This document shows positions 31,136 through 33,481 of a stretch of 33,481 nt of DNA, piece after piece. The DNA is from Prevotella sp. (lineage in GTDB: Bacteria; Bacteroidota; Bacteroidia; Bacteroidales; Bacteroidaceae), in NCBI GenBank assembly GCA_016281055.1, contig JAEEHW010000084.1, positions 1 through 33,481 on the forward strand, in the 5' to 3' direction. Each line of letters begins with the position of its first letter. Positions within the stretch are counted from its first letter, which is position 1. The notes beneath the pieces are model-generated. The model saw only the letters and a list, made by a program, of their open reading frames with translations. It was not told the DNA's origin and did not search any database. The position numbers were made by a program, and so were the translations under genes.

Positions 31136-32113
31136 ATGCTGAATAAACAAAACATAATAGGGTGCGCGACAGTCATGCTGCTGACAGCAGGACTGTTGGC
31201 GGCTTGTTCTACTGATGACGACGGCATCGACAATGGTGGCGGCGCAACGGAGATACGCCTTAATGCCGACTGCTGGCAGGTGATGAAGGGCACAAGGGCG
31301 GCAACATTTGACAACGCACAGCAACTGGAGGCAGAGACAGGAGGATTTATGTGCTGTGTGTATGACTACGGCACCACCACACCATACTTCGACGCTGTCA
31401 GCGTGAGGTATGACAACGAGGAAGACGCATGGAAGTTCCAGGACGGTAAGCACTACTGGCCCGCAGCGGGTGCGCTTGACTTCTTCGCCTATATGCCAGC
31501 CACCGTACCAAGCTACATTACCGACGTCAGTGACGTGGCAGGACAGGTGACATACACATCGGGCAATCCGCAGTTCAAGTGCGTCTCACTGCCGGTGACT
31601 AACGCCGGACAGGACGGCATCAAGGAGTTTATCTTTGCCATGGCTGCCAACCAGGATAAGGCACACCAGGGAGCCACAGGCGTGGCGCTGAACTTCGTGC
31701 ACCCCTTCGCACGCATCAACCTGAAGCTCTCCGCCAACCAGGTAAAGGATGTGACCATCAACAGCATAACCTTCAAGTCGGTCAAGAATAACGGTACCTA
31801 CACCCATACAGGCACTCCCGACAGGTGGGCATTGACAGGCAATGCCACCAACATTGTGGTTACACTCAATGAGAATTACACCGTAACGGGAGAGGAGCAG
31901 CTGCTCTATGCACCATGCCTCGTGATACCACAGGACTGGACGGGCGAGATAGAGGTGAGCGCTACATGGAAGGAGTGGGGCGAGGACGTCAGCGAGACCC
32001 TCACCGCCTCAGTGCCTACGGCATGGCTGGCAGGTTACAGCTACGACTATGTGTTTACCATCAGTAAGTATGACCTTACAGTTGATGTGGAGAAATTCAC
32101 AGAGCAGTGGTAG
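31136..32113 (+). CDS. Second fimbrillin-family lipoprotein
   Basis: A 325-residue paralog of the previous protein. It has lipobox LLAAC (Cys24) and a Thr-Arg-Ala site at 53-55 (KGTRAATFDN). Shared blocks are HYWPAAGALDFFAYMPAT and GATGVALNFVHPFARINLKLSAN, matching KYYWPSEGKLDFYAFAPA and GVALNFRHAMSN in fimbrillin 1. It ends at DVEKFTEQW. It may be a minor or tip-proximal pilin of the same pilus. The gap to the next gene is filled by an 8-bp tandem repeat. Confidence 0.85.
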   Translation: MLNKQNIIGCATVMLLTAGLLAACSTDDDGIDNGGGATEIRLNADCWQVMKGTRAATFDNAQQLEAETGGFMCCVYDYGTTTPYFDAVSVRYDNEEDAWKFQDGKHYWPAAGALDFFAYMPATVPSYITDVSDVAGQVTYTSGNPQFKCVSLPVTNAGQDGIKEFIFAMAANQDKAHQGATGVALNFVHPFARINLKLSANQVKDVTINSITFKSVKNNGTYTHTGTPDRWALTGNATNIVVTLNENYTVTGEEQLLYAPCLVIPQDWTGEIEVSATWKEWGEDVSETLTASVPTAWLAGYSYDYVFTISKYDLTVDVEKFTEQW

Positions 32114-32125
32114 GGTTATATAAGG

Positions 32126-32173
32126 AGTTAAGGAGTTAGGGAGTTAGGGAGTTAGGGAGTTAGGGAGTTAGAA
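32126..32173 (+). repeat. 8-bp tandem repeat (AGTTAGGG) after fimbrillin 2
   Basis: Six units in register: AGTTAAGG, then four perfect AGTTAGGG, then AGTTAGAA. It begins 13 bp after the fimbrillin stop codon and ends 36 bp before the next start codon. Confidence 0.88.
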
Positions 32174-32209
32174 GGAAATTACCTTTTACTGGACTTTAAG
32201 AAAATACAG

Positions 32210-33481
32210 ATGACTATGGGAAATCTGAGACGACATATATATAAACTTTCCTTGTTCCTGCTGCTTGCGGCAGGAATGAACAATACGTGGGCTGCCACGG
32301 TGACCTATCATATACTGACGCTGCCAATAAACAGCAGCAGCGAAATAAATGCAGCCTACTACGGAAAGCGTATGGAGGCAGTGAAGGTCAAAGCAGATGA
32401 CGCCACACAGGTGGTTCTGCCTAAACACTTCAAGAGTCCGCTGGCAAAGAACTTCAAGTACTATGCCGCGGCTGACATTGAGCGCTCTGCCAATCCACAG
32501 TACATATATGATAACGGTAACACCAAATACTATCTGTATAACATAGCAGGCGAGACAACGCCAGACGATGACACCGACGATGCCACTCCGATAGCAGAAA
32601 ACACGGCAGTGACCAACGACTGTGACATCTACGTGACATACGAGTATGACGCTGACAACACCATAGCCAAGCTCGACGGTTCGGTGAAATACAACATAGT
32701 GTTTAACAACGGCTTCCTCGCACTTAACCGAGGACGTAACAACCGTTTGTGTGTCATGCCTAAGGATCGCGTCACTGCAGAGCAACTGTGCAGTGATGAC
32801 TTCGTGTATATAGATGTGAACGGTACTGGCATATCCCCATATTGGTCAGATGGTAACAACAAGAACCTTCAGTCAGTTGTAGGCTCAAAGTTCCATTTCC
32901 TGTTTACATACAAGGGTGAGGACCCGTATAATGTGAGGATATGCACAGGCTATGACAAAGACACCTCTTACGTTGAGAAAAACAATGACAATAGTAAATT
33001 CGTAAACAAATACTATAAAGGCAGTGAACTCTTTGCCCAAAAAGATGCAGCCACTTTTTTTTCCAGTGACGTTCATGTGAGATATACAACGGTATATACC
33101 ACTTCTACAGACGTAACATCAGAGAGCAGACCAGGTTATTACCATGCGTCAGGTGCACCGGTGTGGAACTCTGTCGCCCTGCTGAATAATGATGACAACA
33201 ACGGTTTCGTGTATCTGGGTACCAGGCTGATGAAAGATGCAAACAGTGGTAATATAGTAGAGCCTGACTATGATAATAATAAAAAGAAATATAAGTATTA
33301 CTACCTTAAATCTGTAAATGCAAAAGATATCAATTTTGTGAAGGTACTGGTGGGTGCCAATGAAACCCCATACACCACTGACGGGAAGATGTATAGGATA
33401 ATGGATGTGGACTTCAATGTCACCACGCCATTCTCTAACAATGTCTCTGCTTCCAGGAAACTGAGCGAATATACCATGGAC
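32210..33481 (+). CDS. Large exported protein, probably fimbria-associated adhesin (partial, 3' end outside window)
   Basis: An open frame of 424 codons runs from the ATG at 32210 (or 32216) to the end of the window without a stop. It begins with a signal peptide (HIYKLSLFLLLAAGMNNTWA, cut near ATVTYH) and has no lipobox. The mature part is Asn/Asp/Tyr-rich and beta-like, for example CDIYVTYEYDADN, KYNIVFNNGFLALNRGRNN, SPYWSDGNN, SVALLNNDDNNGFVYLGTR. I recall similar long surface proteins in Prevotella but do not recognise a named domain. Its place after two fimbrillins suggests a tip adhesin or a cosecreted surface protein. Confidence 0.75.
   Translation, partial: MTMGNLRRHIYKLSLFLLLAAGMNNTWAATVTYHILTLPINSSSEINAAYYGKRMEAVKVKADDATQVVLPKHFKSPLAKNFKYYAAADIERSANPQYIYDNGNTKYYLYNIAGETTPDDDTDDATPIAENTAVTNDCDIYVTYEYDADNTIAKLDGSVKYNIVFNNGFLALNRGRNNRLCVMPKDRVTAEQLCSDDFVYIDVNGTGISPYWSDGNNKNLQSVVGSKFHFLFTYKGEDPYNVRICTGYDKDTSYVEKNNDNSKFVNKYYKGSELFAQKDAATFFSSDVHVRYTTVYTTSTDVTSESRPGYYHASGAPVWNSVALLNNDDNNGFVYLGTRLMKDANSGNIVEPDYDNNKKKYKYYYLKSVNAKDINFVKVLVGANETPYTTDGKMYRIMDVDFNVTTPFSNNVSASRKLSEYTMD

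Overview
The window looks like chromosome of a Bacteroidales bacterium, most likely Prevotella or a close relative. The grounds are a BspA-type leucine-rich repeat protein, a fimbrillin/Mfa2-type fimbrial locus, a sufB-C-D-S cluster, DUF4294 and DUF3575 proteins, and many promoters of the Bacteroidetes type (TTG at -33, about 19-20 bases, then TAnnTTTG at -7). No rRNA, tRNA, CRISPR array, transposase or phage gene was seen. Product names rest on motifs read by eye; no database search was run.

Layout. 1-4.8 kb: a short BspA-like gene, divergent from a zinc-type CDF exporter, which converges on a membrane-anchored LytTR regulator; then a FadL/OmpP1-type outer-membrane protein. 4.8-9.9 kb (all minus strand): a glutamine-amidotransferase/M19 dipeptidase fusion, an Lrp/AsnC regulator, ybeY, coaD, ruvB and a 51-residue small protein. 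10.3-18.2 kb: an NAD-dependent epimerase tail-to-tail with the minus-strand series acpP-fabF-rnc-dapB, then an S41 protease and an HI0933-type flavoprotein. 18.25-25.6 kb (plus strand): a phosphoethanolamine-transferase-like enzyme, the Fe-S assembly cluster sufBCDS and a SpoU/TrmH RNA methyltransferase. 25.9-27.6 kb (minus): DUF4294 and a PAP2-type membrane enzyme. 27.7-33.5 kb (plus): a fimbrial operon with a long leader, DUF3575, a DUF5119 (FimB/Mfa2-like) lipoprotein, two fimbrillin-like lipoproteins and a large exported protein that runs off the window.

The most unusual signal is in the gaps between genes. (1) Two arrays of an exact 22-bp period (9984-10093, five units; 25730-25817, four units) are built from imperfectly palindromic GTAA...TTAC cores. 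They share a 22-base identity in inverted orientation although 15.7 kb apart. The second array has the order A-B-A'-B', where A' is the exact reverse complement of A. Both arrays sit where transcription units diverge or converge. (2) Gaps between co-directional genes carry short degenerate tandem repeats of 7, 8 or 9 bp, just upstream of the next gene: sufB/sufC, coaD/ybeY, DUF3575/Mfa2-like, fimbrillin 1/fimbrillin 2, fimbrillin 2/adhesin and small protein/ruvB. The 9-bp family occurs at two loci in the same orientation relative to transcription, and at one of them it is translated as a Thr-Ile-Glu tail. (3) Perfect dyads overlap the promoters of the FadL-like gene, the suf operon and lrp, which suggests operators.
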